The translations under genes and the position numbers were made by a program. Below, one piece after another: positions 8,952-19,708 of a stretch of DNA of 64,000 bases; the stretch's first letter is position 1, and every line of letters starts with the position of its first letter. This DNA comes from CAVZTA01 sp963778025. Lineage in GTDB: Bacteria > Chloroflexota > Limnocylindria > Limnocylindrales > CSP1-4. The notes under the pieces were generated by a model that did not search any database, was not told where the DNA came from, and saw nothing but the letters and a program-made list of their open reading frames with translations. The DNA lies in NCBI GenBank assembly GCA_963778025.1, contig CAVZTA010000019.1, positions 310,001-374,000 of the forward strand, given 5' to 3'.

Positions 8952-8957
8952 AGTATA
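8952..8957 (-). promoter_or_regulatory. -10-like TATACT, leaderless-type, for cphB
   Basis: TATACT on the minus strand ends 10 nt before the ATG at 8941, with no ribosome-binding site between. One of the two best matches to the leaderless pattern in the window. Confidence 0.55.
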
Positions 8958-9015
8958 CGGGCCGGTCCCGGACCAGACTGTCGGGTCCCGGGCCGTGCGA
9001 GAATCGTCGTCGGAG

Positions 9016-10057
9016 ATGACCGAGCCGCCCGAACCGCCCGCGCCCCCCGCGTCGCCATCGTTGACGCCGGTCCCAGGCACGGCGCGGGGCCGCGGCCGGA
9101 TCGTCGTGGATCTCGCCGCCGAGCTCGTCCCGCGCCCGACGCGCCGTCGCGCGGGTGTCGTACGCCGCGCGCTGCGTCGGGAGCTCACGCGTCTGCGCGA
9201 CCCGCGCCGGATCCTCGCGATGGCGCTGCTCATCGTGATCTTCGCGCTCGCCGCGGCGGGCATGGCGGCTCGCGGCGAGGCCGCGGGGGCCGATGCGCGC
9301 GCGTACTGGGCCGGCGTCCGGATCTGGCTCGAGGGTGGTGACCCGTACCACCCGGTCGGTCCGTTCCTGCCCTACGTCTACGCCCCGTGGATGCTGCCGC
9401 TGTTCGCGCCGTGGGCGCTCCTGCCGTGGGAGGTCGCCTGGTTCGTGTGGCGCGGCGCGACGATCCTCCTCCTGCTGTGGTCGATCCGTTGGGCGTACAC
9501 GCTGCGCCCGCTGCCGACGGCGATCCTGCTCGTCCTGCTCGCCTTTCCCATCGCCGCGAACCTGGACACCGGGAACATCAACCTGCTGCTCGCGCTCGGG
9601 GTGTTCGGCGCCGCGTTCGTGGGGCCGCGCCTGGGCGGGTTCCTGTGGGCGCTGGCGACGTGGATGAAGTGGGTGCCGGCGGTGCTGTGGCTGGTGCTCC
9701 TGCCGCGGACGCGGACGTGGGGCCTGGGCTGGCTGGCGATCGCCGCGCTCCTGTCGCTCGCCACGCTGCCCCTGACGATCGTGCAGCTGGAAGCGCTGTT
9801 CGGGTTCGGGCCACGGCCGGTCCGGCTCGATTACCTCGTGTTCATCTGGGCGGCCGTGCCGTGGTGGTGGACCCGGCGCGACCCGTTCGCGTTCCTGCGG
9901 CGGTCGTGGTGGCGGACGCGGATGGTCGCGGTCGGCCGGCACGTCCGCGACTGGCGCGGCCGGTTCGCCGACGGACCCTGCGGACGCGCGGGCGACGGCG
10001 CGGCGGGTGATGGGCGCGCGCGTGCGCGCGTTCCTGGGCCTCAGCGCCGGCAGCTAG
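9016..10057 (+). CDS. GT87/DUF2029-like membrane glycosyltransferase (frame break near 9977)
   Basis: About 346 residues, multi-pass membrane protein. After a basic N-terminus there is a first helix (ILAMALLIVIFALAAAGMA), then DARAYWAGVRIWLEGGDPYH and YVYAPWMLPLF, the acidic loop and Tyr/Pro segment of polyprenol-phosphate-mannose-dependent GT87 enzymes, then six or more helices. Either ATG 9016 or GTG 8995 could start it. In the C-terminal cytoplasmic tail one extra base near 9977 shifts the frame; the restored end reads VMGARVRAFLGLSAGS with TAG at 10055-10057. That stop shares a CTAG with the stop of the convergent MFS gene. Acceptor unknown. Confidence 0.72.
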
Positions 10058-11368
10058 GCGGGCGCGACCGCAGGCGCCGGGACGACCTCCTCGTCGTCGC
10101 GTCGCCGCTCCTGGACAGGCCCGAGCAGCAAGGCGCCGATCCCGTAGGACACCGCGCCGAAGAGCATCGCCGCGCGCGGGCCGGTCTCGAGCGGCAACCG
10201 GTCCATGATCAGCCCGCCGCCGATGGCGATCGCGAGCACCCCGGCCGAGGCAGTGGCGACGTTGCTGATGCCCATGTACCGCCCGGACGACGCCTTCGGG
10301 ATGATGTCGGTCATCAGCGCCCAGTCGACGGCGAGGAACGATCCGGTGCCGATCCCCATCAGCGCAGCACCGACGAAGGCGACCGGGACCGTCGGGGCAA
10401 CCGCCGCCGTGAGCAGCCCCGCTGCGCCGATGGCGGTCGCGACATAGATGACCCGCTTTCGCCCGAAGCGATCCGACGCGCGCCCCGCGGGGATCACGGC
10501 GAGCGCGGTGGCCACGGCGACGACCACCGACACGACGAGGAACGCATCACCCGCGGCCGTCTGGCCCAGGCCGTGGCTCCGGCTGAGGTACAGGAGCCCG
10601 AGGTGCACCAGCACCGAGCCACCCATCAGCACGAACAGCCGCGAGCCCACGAGGAAGACGAAGCTGCGCTCACGGAGGACGTCGGTGCCCCATGCGTCGG
10701 CGGCGATGGTCAGCCAGGAGCGCCCCTTCCGCGGCTTCGCGGCGCGTCCCTCGTCGACGCCGATGACCACCGCCAGCATCGTCACGAGCTCGATCACGCC
10801 GAGCATGACCGTGCCCACCTCGAATCGCCCGGTCCGCACCGCCAGTGACCCGACGATGAAGCCGGTGGCATTCCCGAGCACGCTGAACAAGCCCACCAGG
10901 CCGCTCGCGATGCCGACCTGCGCCGCGGGCACGAGATCGGGCACATAGCCCTGGAACGGACCTTGCGCGAAGTTCGAGCTGAACTGCAGGAGCGCGATGA
11001 ACACCGCGACGGCAACGAGGTCGTTCGACGTGGCGATCGCGACCAGGAACACGACGTCGAGCACCGAGCCGATGAAGATGTAGGGCTTGCGGCGGCCCCA
11101 TCGGCTGATCGTGTAGTCGCTGATCGAGCCGATCGTGGGCTGGATGATCGCCGCGATCACGGCGCCCGCGATGGTCAGCCGGAACAGCGTCCCGCCGACC
11201 TCCGACTTCGGGACCCACCCGGTGAACTCGAGCCGACCGGTGAGGATCACCCCGAGGCCGGCGAAGATCGACGACAGCCCGAGCCAGTACAGCGACACGC
11301 GGATGAGCTGGCGGATGGGCAGCGGACGGGTCGGCCGTCCATCGCCGGGAGGGCGTCTCGAGGCTCAT
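10054..11368 (-). CDS. MFS transporter, SLC45/GPH-like (frame break near 11345)
   Basis: About 437 residues and 12 predicted helices. Signatures are IQPTIGSISDYTISRWGRRK (loop 2-3), QGPFQGYVPDLVP and ASDRFGRKRVIYVA (loop 8-9), typical of proton-coupled sugar carriers of the SLC45 type. The start is ATG 11368, overlapping the TGA of the upstream paralogue as ATGA. One extra base near 11345 (after MSLETPS) must be removed to join the N-terminus (GDGRPTRPLPIRQLIRVSLY) to the rest. About the same length and domain plan as the next gene: a tandem duplication. Substrate unknown. Confidence 0.82.
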
Positions 11369-12717
11369 GCGGCGGCTCCGGCGGGCACGGGTCGGGCGGG
11401 TGGTCGGCTGGTGCGCGCAGGCTCGGCGACCGGACGAAGCAGCAGCGCCGCGATGGCATACAGGCCGATCGCGATGAGGAACGCCGCGCGCGTGCCGGTC
11501 GCATCGCCCATGAAGCGGCTGCCGACGTCGAGCACGAGGCCCCCGATCGCCGCGGCGAACAGCGGCGCCGAGCCGGTGGCGACGTTGCTCAGGCCCATGT
11601 ACCGGCCGGCCGACGCGCGCGGGATGATGTCGGTCATCAGCGCCCAGTCGACGGCGAGGAACATCCCGTTCGCCGCGCCGAACAGCCCGGCGCCTGCGAC
11701 AGCGACGGGCACCGTCGGCGCGAGGGCCGTGATGCCGACGCCGATCGCGCCCAGCGCACACGCGGCATAGATGACCGGCTTCCGGCCGATCCGGTCGGCG
11801 ATGCGGGCCGCGGGGATCACCGCGATGAGGTTGCCGACGGCGACCGCGCCGAGCAGCGCGATGTTGACCGTCGCGGCGCCCGCCTGATCGAGCAGGAAGA
11901 CGTTCCTCAGGAACGCGACGGCATAGGCGAACAGGATGCCGCCCGCGACGAGGAACGCCAGCCGCGATGCGACGAGCCAGACATAGGAACGCTCCTGGAG
12001 GATGTCGGCCGACCAGGTCTCGCGCGCGATGGCGGTCCAGGAGCGGCCTTCGCGCGGCTTCGGCGGCAGCCCCGGGCCGACGCGCAGGACGACGCTGGCC
12101 ATCGTCACCAGCTCGACGATCGCGACCGCGACCAGGGCCAGCGGGAGGTTGCCGAGATACGCGGCGAGGTTGGCCAGGGCGAAGCCGACGAGATTGCCGG
12201 TGATCTGCATCATCCCGACCATGCCGCTGGCGAGTCCGACCTGTGGTGGCGCGACGAGGTCCGGGACGTAGCCCTGGAACGGGCCGCGGGCGATGTTCGT
12301 GGAGAACCCGAGCAGGATCACGAACGCCGCGATCGCGACGAGCGTGTTCGAGTAGGCGATGCCCAGCAGGAACACGACGTCGAGCAGCGAGCCCACGACG
12401 ATGAACGGCTTGCGCCGGCCCCAGCGCGTGACGGCGTAGTCGCTGATGGAGCCGACGGTCGGCTGCACGGCGATGGCGACGGCGGTGGCGCCGATGGTCA
12501 CCAAGGTCGTGGCAAGGCCGAGGCCGACGTCGCCACGAAGATCCGAGTAGGCGAGGCGGAAGCTGATGAACAGGCCGACCGCCGCATCGATCGCGGTCAG
12601 GCCCAGCCAGTACGCGGAGATGCGCAGGAGATGCGTCAGTGGCAGGAGCGCGGTGGGTCGACCGTCGACCTCGACGGCCTCGTCCGCGCCGGCCCCAGCC
12701 GGGCTCTCGATCGCCAT
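11365..12717 (-). CDS. MFS transporter, SLC45/GPH-like paralogue
   Basis: 450 residues from ATG 12717, which has GAGAGGGG just upstream; the longer open frame to 12762 is less likely. Twelve helices, with VQPTVGSISDYAVTRWGRRK, RGPFQGYVPDLVAPPQV and RIADRIGRKPVIYAACALG. It is a clear paralogue of the downstream transporter and is translationally coupled to it (ATGA overlap). Known SLC45-like carriers move sucrose or other disaccharides with protons; the true substrate is not shown by sequence. No sugar hydrolase is adjacent. Confidence 0.85.
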   Translation of the reverse strand: MAIESPAGAGADEAVEVDGRPTALLPLTHLLRISAYWLGLTAIDAAVGLFISFRLAYSDLRGDVGLGLATTLVTIGATAVAIAVQPTVGSISDYAVTRWGRRKPFIVVGSLLDVVFLLGIAYSNTLVAIAAFVILLGFSTNIARGPFQGYVPDLVAPPQVGLASGMVGMMQITGNLVGFALANLAAYLGNLPLALVAVAIVELVTMASVVLRVGPGLPPKPREGRSWTAIARETWSADILQERSYVWLVASRLAFLVAGGILFAYAVAFLRNVFLLDQAGAATVNIALLGAVAVGNLIAVIPAARIADRIGRKPVIYAACALGAIGVGITALAPTVPVAVAGAGLFGAANGMFLAVDWALMTDIIPRASAGRYMGLSNVATGSAPLFAAAIGGLVLDVGSRFMGDATGTRAAFLIAIGLYAIAALLLRPVAEPARTSRPPARPVPAGAAA

Positions 12718-12783
12718 GTCGGGCCCCTCTCGCCCTCGGTCACCCCCCGGCGTTGCTGCCACGACGCGCGACCGCGCGGAGCG

Positions 12784-12818
12784 TGACGCCGACGCGTGAG
12801 GCTAGCGCAGCGGCGTCA
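12784..12818 (-). terminator. hairpin at the end of the amidotransferase gene
   Basis: TGACGCCG (12784-12791) and CGGCGTCA (12811-12818) form an 8-bp stem that includes the stop codon of the 12816 gene. There is no T-run, so termination is only a guess. Confidence 0.3.
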
Positions 12819-13565
12819 TGTGGCGACGCGCAGTCGAGGCTCCGCGCGGGTGGCGGCGGGCTGGGCACGGCCGGCGTCGTCGAGGGTCACGGTGCGGCCT
12901 TCGCGAACGAGGTGACGGTCCGTGGCGCCCGGCGCGCAGAACCGGAACAACGACCGGTCGAGGGAATAGAGGCCCGTCGCGGCGACGCCGATGCGCCCGA
13001 GGCGGAACGTGAACACCGGGTTCTCGGCGTTGCCCGCGTAGTGGTGGACGGCGCCGTCGCGCGTCAGCAGCCCGAGGTTGGCCTGGCCACCGAATCGCCG
13101 ATGGAGCGCCAGCAGCTGCGCGGCCGGCGGCTCGTCCTCGGTCCAGGCGTCCTCCAGCCAGCGCTGCCCGACCTCGGTGTCGGCGCGGCCGTGGATGCGC
13201 CCTTCGGCGCGATACCGGGCGCGGAGCGATCGGTGGTCGCGCAGATCCCCGTTGTGGCTGAACACGAACCGGCCGGCGGGATCGGCGAACGGCTGGGTGT
13301 CGGCCAGCTGGAGGGTCGAGAGCTTCGACGGTCGCCGGTAGTGGACGAGCACCGCCGTGGTCTCGACGGCGCCGACGGCCTCGCGACCGGGGTCGTCGCG
13401 GAAGGCCCGGATGTCGCGATAGGTCTCGAGCCGGCCATCGGGCGTCAGCCACCCGGCGCCCCAGCCGAAGCCGGCCAGCCCGTAGCGCTCGAGTCGCTCG
13501 CCGAACGCCCACAGCTCATCGAGGCGGAACGGATCCGCGGCCCGCGCGACGAAGTGCTCGCACAT
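12816..13565 (-). CDS. class II glutamine amidotransferase (YafJ-like)
   Basis: 249 residues. Cys2 directly after the initiator (MCEHFVARAADPF) is the N-terminal nucleophile of class II amidotransferases. VLVHYRRPSK, PFADPAGRFVFSHNGDLRDH (the HNG motif binding the glutamine amide) and GRADTEVGQRW fit the GATase_6/YafJ group. There is no synthase domain, so the acceptor of the released ammonia must be another protein. It stands alone between the MFS pair and the Lhr operon and has a leaderless-type promoter. Confidence 0.85.
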   Translation of the reverse strand: MCEHFVARAADPFRLDELWAFGERLERYGLAGFGWGAGWLTPDGRLETYRDIRAFRDDPGREAVGAVETTAVLVHYRRPSKLSTLQLADTQPFADPAGRFVFSHNGDLRDHRSLRARYRAEGRIHGRADTEVGQRWLEDAWTEDEPPAAQLLALHRRFGGQANLGLLTRDGAVHHYAGNAENPVFTFRLGRIGVAATGLYSLDRSLFRFCAPGATDRHLVREGRTVTLDDAGRAQPAATRAEPRLRVAT

Positions 13566-13573
13566 CGGGGGCG

Positions 13574-13579
13574 ATGGTA
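13574..13579 (-). promoter_or_regulatory. -10-like TACCAT, leaderless-type, for 13565 gene
   Basis: TACCAT on the minus strand ends 8 nt before the ATG at 13565 with no ribosome-binding site between. The same TACCAT hexamer recurs at 22446, 37373 (minus) and 44928. Confidence 0.5.
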
Positions 13580-13670
13580 GACCGTGGCGAGCGATGAGCC
13601 GTTCGTCAGCGGCTGGACCAGCGCCCCCGATCGCCCGCCCGTCGCGCCTCGCGCCTCGCGCCTCGCGGAC

Positions 13671-13958
13671 TCAATCCGCGCGGCCGACCTCCCGCTCGAA
13701 CTCGGGGAAGTAGCGCGTGATGTCCGACAGGTCGAATGACCGGAGGATCATCGACGGCGCCTCGCGCTCCAGCAGGAACCGGAACGAGCGGCGCACGAGC
13801 TCGTCGGGCTCGGACTCGTCGGGCGCCAGGCGCCGGAGGTCGGGTCGCGAGACGCGCACGCTGTGGCGGCTCACGACGACGCCGGCTTCGGCCAGCTCGA
13901 CGTCGCAGCGCCACGCATCGCTGCCGGCGGGCTCGCAGCGGACGTCGATGTCGCTCAC
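13671..13958 (-). CDS. small conserved-looking protein coupled to Nei
   Basis: 95 residues starting at GTG 13958, which overlaps the TGA of the glycosylase gene (GTGA). It begins VSDIDVRCEPAGSDAWRCDV and ends SFDLSDITRYFPEFEREVGRAD, acidic overall, with a VELAEAGVVVSRHSVRVSRPD core that looks like a small beta-rich domain. No family recognised. Translational coupling to nei and lhr suggests a job with them in nucleic-acid repair or processing; this is inference from position only. Confidence 0.55.
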   Translation of the reverse strand: MSDIDVRCEPAGSDAWRCDVELAEAGVVVSRHSVRVSRPDLRRLAPDESEPDELVRRSFRFLLEREAPSMILRSFDLSDITRYFPEFEREVGRAD

Positions 13959-14773
13959 GCCGGATCCGGCTGGCAGTGCGGACACCACGACGTGATCCGC
14001 GGCAGCTCGCCGCCCTGCTGCTGCGTCCGGATGAGCGTCCCGCACCGGCGACACGGCCGGCCGGCGCGCCCGTAGACGTACAGCGGCCCGCCCGCCGATC
14101 GGTCGCCGCTCGTCGTCACGCGCTCCGGTCCACGCTCCGGGTGAGCGACGTTCTGCTGCAGCACACGGCGGCTGGTGTCGACGAGCCGCCGAAGGGTCGC
14201 GTCGTCGACCGACCGGACCGGGACGAACGGCGACACCCGCTCCAGGAACAGCACCTCCGACTTGTACACGTTGCCCACGCCCGCCATGGCGCGCTGATCG
14301 ACGAGCGCCTCGGCGATCGAGAGGTTGGCGCGGGATGGGTCCCGGAGGCGGCGGAGCGCCTCGTCCGCGTCGAAATCGTCGGCCAGGAGGTCGGGTCCGA
14401 GCTTCGAGAGTGACGGGTGAAGCCCCTCGGCGCGCTGCTCGAACAGCTCGACCACCGGAGCATCGAAGCAGACCGCGACGCTGCCCGGGACTTCGATGAC
14501 CAGGCGGGCGCGAGCGGGTGCGCGCTTCCAGCGCTCCCCCGGGCGGTACCGGTGCCACGAGCCGTGCATCCGCAGGTGCGTGCGGACCTCGAGCCCGTTG
14601 TCGAAGCGGATGAGCAGGTTCTTGCCGAGCGCCTCGACCTCGGTGATCGTCGCGCCCACGAGGCGGTCGACCTTGGGCCCGGGTGCCCGGGCGGAGGCGG
14701 CGGTCACCGAGCGACCGACGAGGTGCGGGCGCAGCCCGGCCGCCGAGCGGTAGAGCGTGTCGCCCTCGGGCAT
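13955..14773 (-). CDS. nei: Fpg/Nei-family DNA glycosylase (endonuclease VIII-like)
   Basis: 272 residues. The mature N-terminal proline and glutamate (MPEGDTLYR) are the catalytic pair of Fpg/Nei bifunctional glycosylases, and PEGDT favours the Nei branch. LGKNLLIRF, THLRMHGSW, QRAMAGVGNVYKSE (helix-two-turn-helix) and a C-terminal zinc finger CRRCGTLIRTQQ...WCPHC are intact. It removes oxidised bases and nicks DNA by beta/delta elimination. It begins 3 nt after the lhr stop. An lhr-nei pair also occurs in Mycobacterium tuberculosis, so the pairing is probably functional. Confidence 0.9.
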   Translation of the reverse strand: MPEGDTLYRSAAGLRPHLVGRSVTAASARAPGPKVDRLVGATITEVEALGKNLLIRFDNGLEVRTHLRMHGSWHRYRPGERWKRAPARARLVIEVPGSVAVCFDAPVVELFEQRAEGLHPSLSKLGPDLLADDFDADEALRRLRDPSRANLSIAEALVDQRAMAGVGNVYKSEVLFLERVSPFVPVRSVDDATLRRLVDTSRRVLQQNVAHPERGPERVTTSGDRSAGGPLYVYGRAGRPCRRCGTLIRTQQQGGELPRITSWCPHCQPDPA

Positions 14774-14776
14774 GGG

Positions 14777-17700
14777 TCAGCCGCGGCCCATGCGGATGAC
14801 CCGGGCGTCGGGCGAGCCGCCCCCGGATCTGGCCCGCCGGAGCGACGGGTCGACGGGTCCGGCCGGGAACGGTCCGTTCGCCGCTCGACGGTCCAGCGCC
14901 GGCGATCGCAGGACCAGGCCGCGATAGCCGGGCACGAAGCCGGCGTCGAGCAAGCCCTGCTTGTGGGCTGACGCGCCGGCCGGCTCGCCGTCGATCTTCG
15001 CGAGCACCAGCTCCCGGACCCGTCCGTCCGCGACGAGCGCGGTGAGGCCCCGGAATCCGGCGGCACGAACCTCCGGGTCGTCGGCAGCGGGGAACAGCTG
15101 GATCGAGCCGCCGCCGCGGTCGACATACAGGACCGCCGCGCCATCGACCATGACGACGTAGGCGCCCGCGGCGCGCTGGAAGACCCGCCGGTCGTCGGCG
15201 TCGCGCCGCGGCCATGGCAGCGACGCGCCATACGGATTGGCCGGATCGGCGGCCGCGAGCAGGTGCACGGCAGCCTCGGTCAGCGGCTCGGGCTCGCGCA
15301 GGGCGCGCAGGCGATCGATGGCCCCGGGCAGCGCGAACTGGGCGCCGCCCAGGCCATCGACCACGTAGCCGCGCCGGATCCGGCCCTGCTCCTCCATCGC
15401 GCGGAGGACCGGGTAGACCGCGCTGAAGCCGCCGTCGACGCCCTCCGCGTTGACGGCTTCGCGGACCAGGACGCCGTACCGCTCGAGGAGCGCGAGCGCC
15501 GTGGCGTGCCGCCGCTCGGTCTCCGCGGCAAGACCCGGCGGCGGCCCTCGTCGTGCCGGCCGGCGCCTCCGCGCCATCGCTGCCCCAGCCGGGATCGACG
15601 AGCGACCAGCGCCCGGCAGCCTCGGGCGGGCCGAGGCTCGTGAGCCGGCCCGGTCGCGGGCGGCGGTCACGCGACGTCCGCTTCCAGCGCAGTGCGCGCA
15701 GCGGGGCGAAGGTGTCGTTGGTGACCTCGCCGGCCCACACGAGGTCCCACAGCGCATCGAGCACTTCCCGATCCGTCCGACCGCCGGCGGCGGTGAACAG
15801 CTCCCGGTAGAAGCTCGCCCCGCGACGGCGGAGGTGCTCCCGGAGGCGCTCGTGACGTTCCGTATCGGGTCGGTCGGTGCCGTCGGGGAGGCCCACGCGG
15901 CCGAAGGGTCTCGCGACCCGGCCGGACGAGCACGATCCGCCCGTCGTCGCGTCCCAGGCTCCCGCGCCCGACCCACGCGACCTCGCCCATCGCGCCCAGC
16001 TCGTCGAGGAGCCGCGGCTGATAGCCCGGGATCCGGGCCGGCAGGATGTCGCGCTCGAGGACGCTGGCGGGGATGGGCAGGCCCGCCAGCTGGTCGACGA
16101 CCTCCGCGAGGCGCTCCAGCGCGGCGGCTCCGCGGAGGGCGGGTGGCGGCGGTTCGTTGACCGGGGCGATGCCGTGCCACGACGGCAGGAACCGGGCGAG
16201 GGCGACCGGGTCGACCGGCTCGACCTCGCGCCGCAGCTTCGCCAGGGACCGCCGGCGAAGGAGGCGAAGGACGTCCGGATCGCACCATTCGCGTTCGGCG
16301 CCGCCGGGCCGGAACTCGCCGCGGAGCAGCGTCCCGCCGCGGACCAGGCGATCGAGGGCGTCCTCGACGACGCCCGGTGGCAGCCCCCAGCGACGAGCCG
16401 GTTCGGCGCCCAGGAACGGTCCGTGCGTCCGCGCCCAGCGCGCGAGCAGCCCGTCGAGCGCGTTCACCGCGGGAGCGAGGAAGGCCTGCGGGACGCCGAC
16501 CGGCGTCGCGACACCGACGCCGTCGCGATAGCGCGCCACGTCCTCCACGGCGATCCAGCGGTCCACGCCGGCGATCCGGACCTCCACCACGCGTCGCGCC
16601 GCCTTCAGCTCCCGGAGCCAGGGCTCGGCGGTGGTCGAACCGCCCTCGGTCCTCGCCGCGAGCTCGTCGGTCGAGAGGTCGCCGAGCCGGCGCAGCAGGT
16701 CGTGGACCTGGTCGAGCGTGGTCGCCCGACGGTCGTCGGCGAGCGCCTGGAGGTTGAGCTCCAGGTCGGCGAGGGCATCCGCGTCGAGGAGCTCGCGCAG
16801 CTCCTCCTGGCCCAGCAGCTCGCGCAGCAGGTCGCGGTCCAGCGTGAGCGCCTGTGCCCGTCGCTCGGCGAGCGGCGCATCGCCGTCGTACATGTAGGCG
16901 GCGACGTAGTCGAACAGCAGCGAGCTCGCGAAGGGCGAGGCCGTCGCGGTCTCGACCGAGTGGACGGCGATCTCGCGGCGCTGGACGCCGGTCAGGATGT
17001 CGCGCAGCGCCGGGAGGTCGAAGGCGTCCGAGAGGACCTCGCGGTACGTCTCGACGAGGATCGGGAAGCTGCCATAGCGGCTGGCCACGGCGAGCAGGTC
17101 CGCGGAGCGCTGCCGCTGCTGCCACAGCGGGGTGCGGGTGCCGGGTCGTCGGCGCGGCAGCAGCAGCGCACGGGCCGCGTTCTCGCGGAAGCGTGAGGCG
17201 AACAGCGACGACTGGCCGACGCGCCCGACGACGAGGTCCTCGAGCTCATCGGGGTCGGGGAACAGCAGGTCCTCGACGCCGTCGAGCGTCCCCTCCCCTT
17301 CGGGCAGCCGGATCGCGATGCCGTCGTCGGACCAGATGGTCTGGACCTCGAGCCCGAGCTTGTCCGCGATGCGTGCCTCCAGCGCGAGGGTCCACGGGGC
17401 GTGGACGCGGCCGCCGAACGGCGTGAGCAGGCACAGCCGCCAGTCGCCGAGCTCGTCGCGGAAGCGCTCCACGACCACACGCTGGTCGGTGGGCAGCGTG
17501 CCGGTCGCCTCGCGTTCGTCCTCGAGGTAGGTGACGAGGTTGCCTGCGGCGAGCTCGTCGAGATCGTTGCGCTCGCGGAGCCGTGCGAGCGCCTTCGTCC
17601 GACCGCGCGGGCCGCGAGCGAGGTCCTCCTCGAGCTCACGGGTGAACGCGCCGAGCGCCCGTCCCAGCTCGATCGGCCGGCCGACCGCATCGCCGTGCCA

Positions 17701-19523
17701 GAACGGCAGCTTGCCGGGCTCGCCGGGCGCGGGCTGGACGGTGACCCGGTTGGGCGCGATCTCGGTGATCCGCCAGCTGCTCGCGCCGAGGACGATGGTC
17801 TCGCCGACCCGGCTCTCGTAGACCATCTCCTCGTCGAGCTCGCCGACCCGGCGGCCGGGCGTGCCGGCTTCGCCCTCGAGCATCACCGGGAACAGCCCGC
17901 GATCGGGGATGGTGCCGCCGCTGGTGACGGCGACCACGCGGGCATCCCGCCGGCCCTCCACGGTGTCGGTCATCCGGTCCCACACGACCCGCGGCTTGAG
18001 CTCCGCGAATTCGTCGGACGGATAGGCGCCCGAGAGCATGCCCAGGACGCCTTCGAGGGTCTCGCGGCTGAGGTGCTCGAACGGGGCGGCTCGTGTCGCG
18101 AGGGCGTGCAGCTCGTCGACGGTGTGCGCGTCCATGACGGTCGTCGCGACGATCTGCTGCGCCAGCACATCGAGCGGGTTCCGCGGGAGGGTCGTCTCCT
18201 CGATCGCGCCCGCATGCATCCGCTCGACGACCACCGCGGTCTCGACGAGGTCACCGCGGTACTTCGGGAACAGGATGCCCTTGCTGGGCTCGCCGACCTG
18301 GTGACCCGCCCGGCCCGACCCGCTGGAGCCCGCGGGCGACGCTGGTGGGGCTCTCGACCTGGACGACGAGGTCGACGGCGCCCATGTCGATGCCGAGCTC
18401 GAGCGAGCTCGTGGCGACGAGGGCCGGGAGCCGGCCGGCCTTGAGCTCCTCCTCGATCTGGAGGCGCTGCTCGCGGGCGATGCTGCCGTGGTGCGCGCGG
18501 ACCAGCTCCTCGCCGGCGAGCTCGTTGAGGCGTTGCGCGAGCCGCTCCGCGAGGCGGCGGCTGTTGGTGAAGACGATCGTGCTGCGGTGGGCGCGGATCG
18601 CGTCGAGGATGCGCGGGTGGATGGCCGGCCAGATGGAGCTGCGGGCCTCGGCCGCGATCGCCGGGCCGCCCGGCTGGTCCTCCGGCGGGAGCACCTCGCC
18701 GAGTCGCGCCATGTCCTCGACCGGGACGATGACCTGCAGATCGAGCGCCTTGCGGGTGCCGGCATCGACGATCTCGACCTGCCGGTCGGGACCGATGCCG
18801 CCCAGGAAGCGCGGCGATGCGTTCGAGCGGGCGCTGGGTGGCGCTGAGGCCGATGCGCTGCGGTGGGCGCGATCCGTCGCCGTCCTTCGCCGCTCGTCGC
18901 CGCAGGTCCTCCAGGCGTTCCAGCGAGAGCGCGAGGTGGGCGCCGCGCTTGGTGCCGGCGACGGCGTGCACCTCGTCGACGATCACGTGCTCCACACCGG
19001 TCAGGATCTCCCGGGCCTGGCTGGTCAGGAGCAGGTACAGGCTCTCCGGCGTGGTGACGAGGATGTCGGGCGGGTGGCGCGTGAGGTCGCGGCGGACGTC
19101 GGCGGGCGTGTCGCCGGTCCGGATGCCGACCGCGATGTCGGGCGCGGGCTCGCCCAGGCGCTGCGCCGCGAGGCCGATGCCCGCGAGCGGGGCACGCAGG
19201 TTGCGCTCGACGTCGTAGGCGAGGGCCTTGAGCGGGCTGATGTACAGGACGCGGACGCTGCCGCGGTCCTGGCGGCTGGGCTTCGGACGGGGGTGGGTGA
19301 CGAGGCGATCGAGCGTCCACAGGAAGGCGGCGAGGGTCTTGCCGCTGCCGGTGGGCGCGTGGATGAGCGTGTGCTTGCCCGCCGCGATGGCCGCCCAGCC
19401 GCCGTGCTGCGCCTCCGTGGGCCGCTCGAACGTGCTCTGGAACCACTCGCGCACGGGCGCGCTGAAGCGGTCGAGCGGATCATCGGTCGAGGGCGGACGC
19501 GGGGGCCGGGCAGGCGCGACCAT
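14777..19523 (-). CDS. lhr: Lhr-like large DEAD/H helicase (four frame breaks)
   Basis: Spans 4747 nt, about 1580 residues if repaired, the usual size of full-length Lhr. The N-terminus has RPTEAQHGGWAAIAAGKHTL and Walker A HAPTGSGKTLAAFLW, then VTTPESLYLLL, IVDEVHAVAGTKRG (DEVH), LSATQRPLERIA, TNSRRLAERLAQRLNEL and QRVGRAGHQVGEPSKG (motif VI, read across a break). The long winged-helix/C-terminal domain follows. Breaks lie near 18808, 18312, 15898 and 15555; each is cured by deleting one base. Lhr is an ATP-dependent 3'-5' DNA/RNA:DNA helicase linked to mutagen-induced repair. First gene of an operon with nei. Confidence 0.9.
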
Positions 19524-19533
19524 CGGACCGACG

Positions 19534-19539
19534 AGTATA
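19534..19539 (-). promoter_or_regulatory. -10-like TATACT, leaderless-type, for lhr
   Basis: TATACT on the minus strand ends 10 nt before the ATG at 19523, without a ribosome-binding site. Identical hexamer and spacing to the cphB promoter. Confidence 0.55.
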
Positions 19540-19651
19540 GGTCCTGAACGGCATTTCGACCAGATGTTCTAGTCGTCGGGCGGGACGGCGCCCGTCGGGA
19601 TCTGCTGACTGGGACGCAGCACTCGGCCGGCGATGCCCTCGGAAACGAAGA

Positions 19652-19679
19652 ACGGCGGGCCCGGCAAGGGGCCCGCCGT
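19652..19679 (-). terminator. intrinsic terminator after the DoxX gene
   Basis: A perfect 11-bp stem: ACGGCGGGCCC (19652-19662), loop GGCAAG, GGGCCCGCCGT (19669-19679). On the minus strand it is followed by TTCTTCGTTTCC, a T-rich tail. It lies 30 nt beyond the DoxX stop and upstream of the lhr promoter, separating the two units. The best terminator in the window. Confidence 0.75.
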
Positions 19680-19708
19680 CGGTGCGTGGTGGTGGCGCGG
19701 TGCGTCGG

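Noticed and set aside
10963..12786. 607-codon plus-strand open frame
   Set aside because: Antisense to the MFS genes; composition is charged low-complexity typical of GC-rich shadows.
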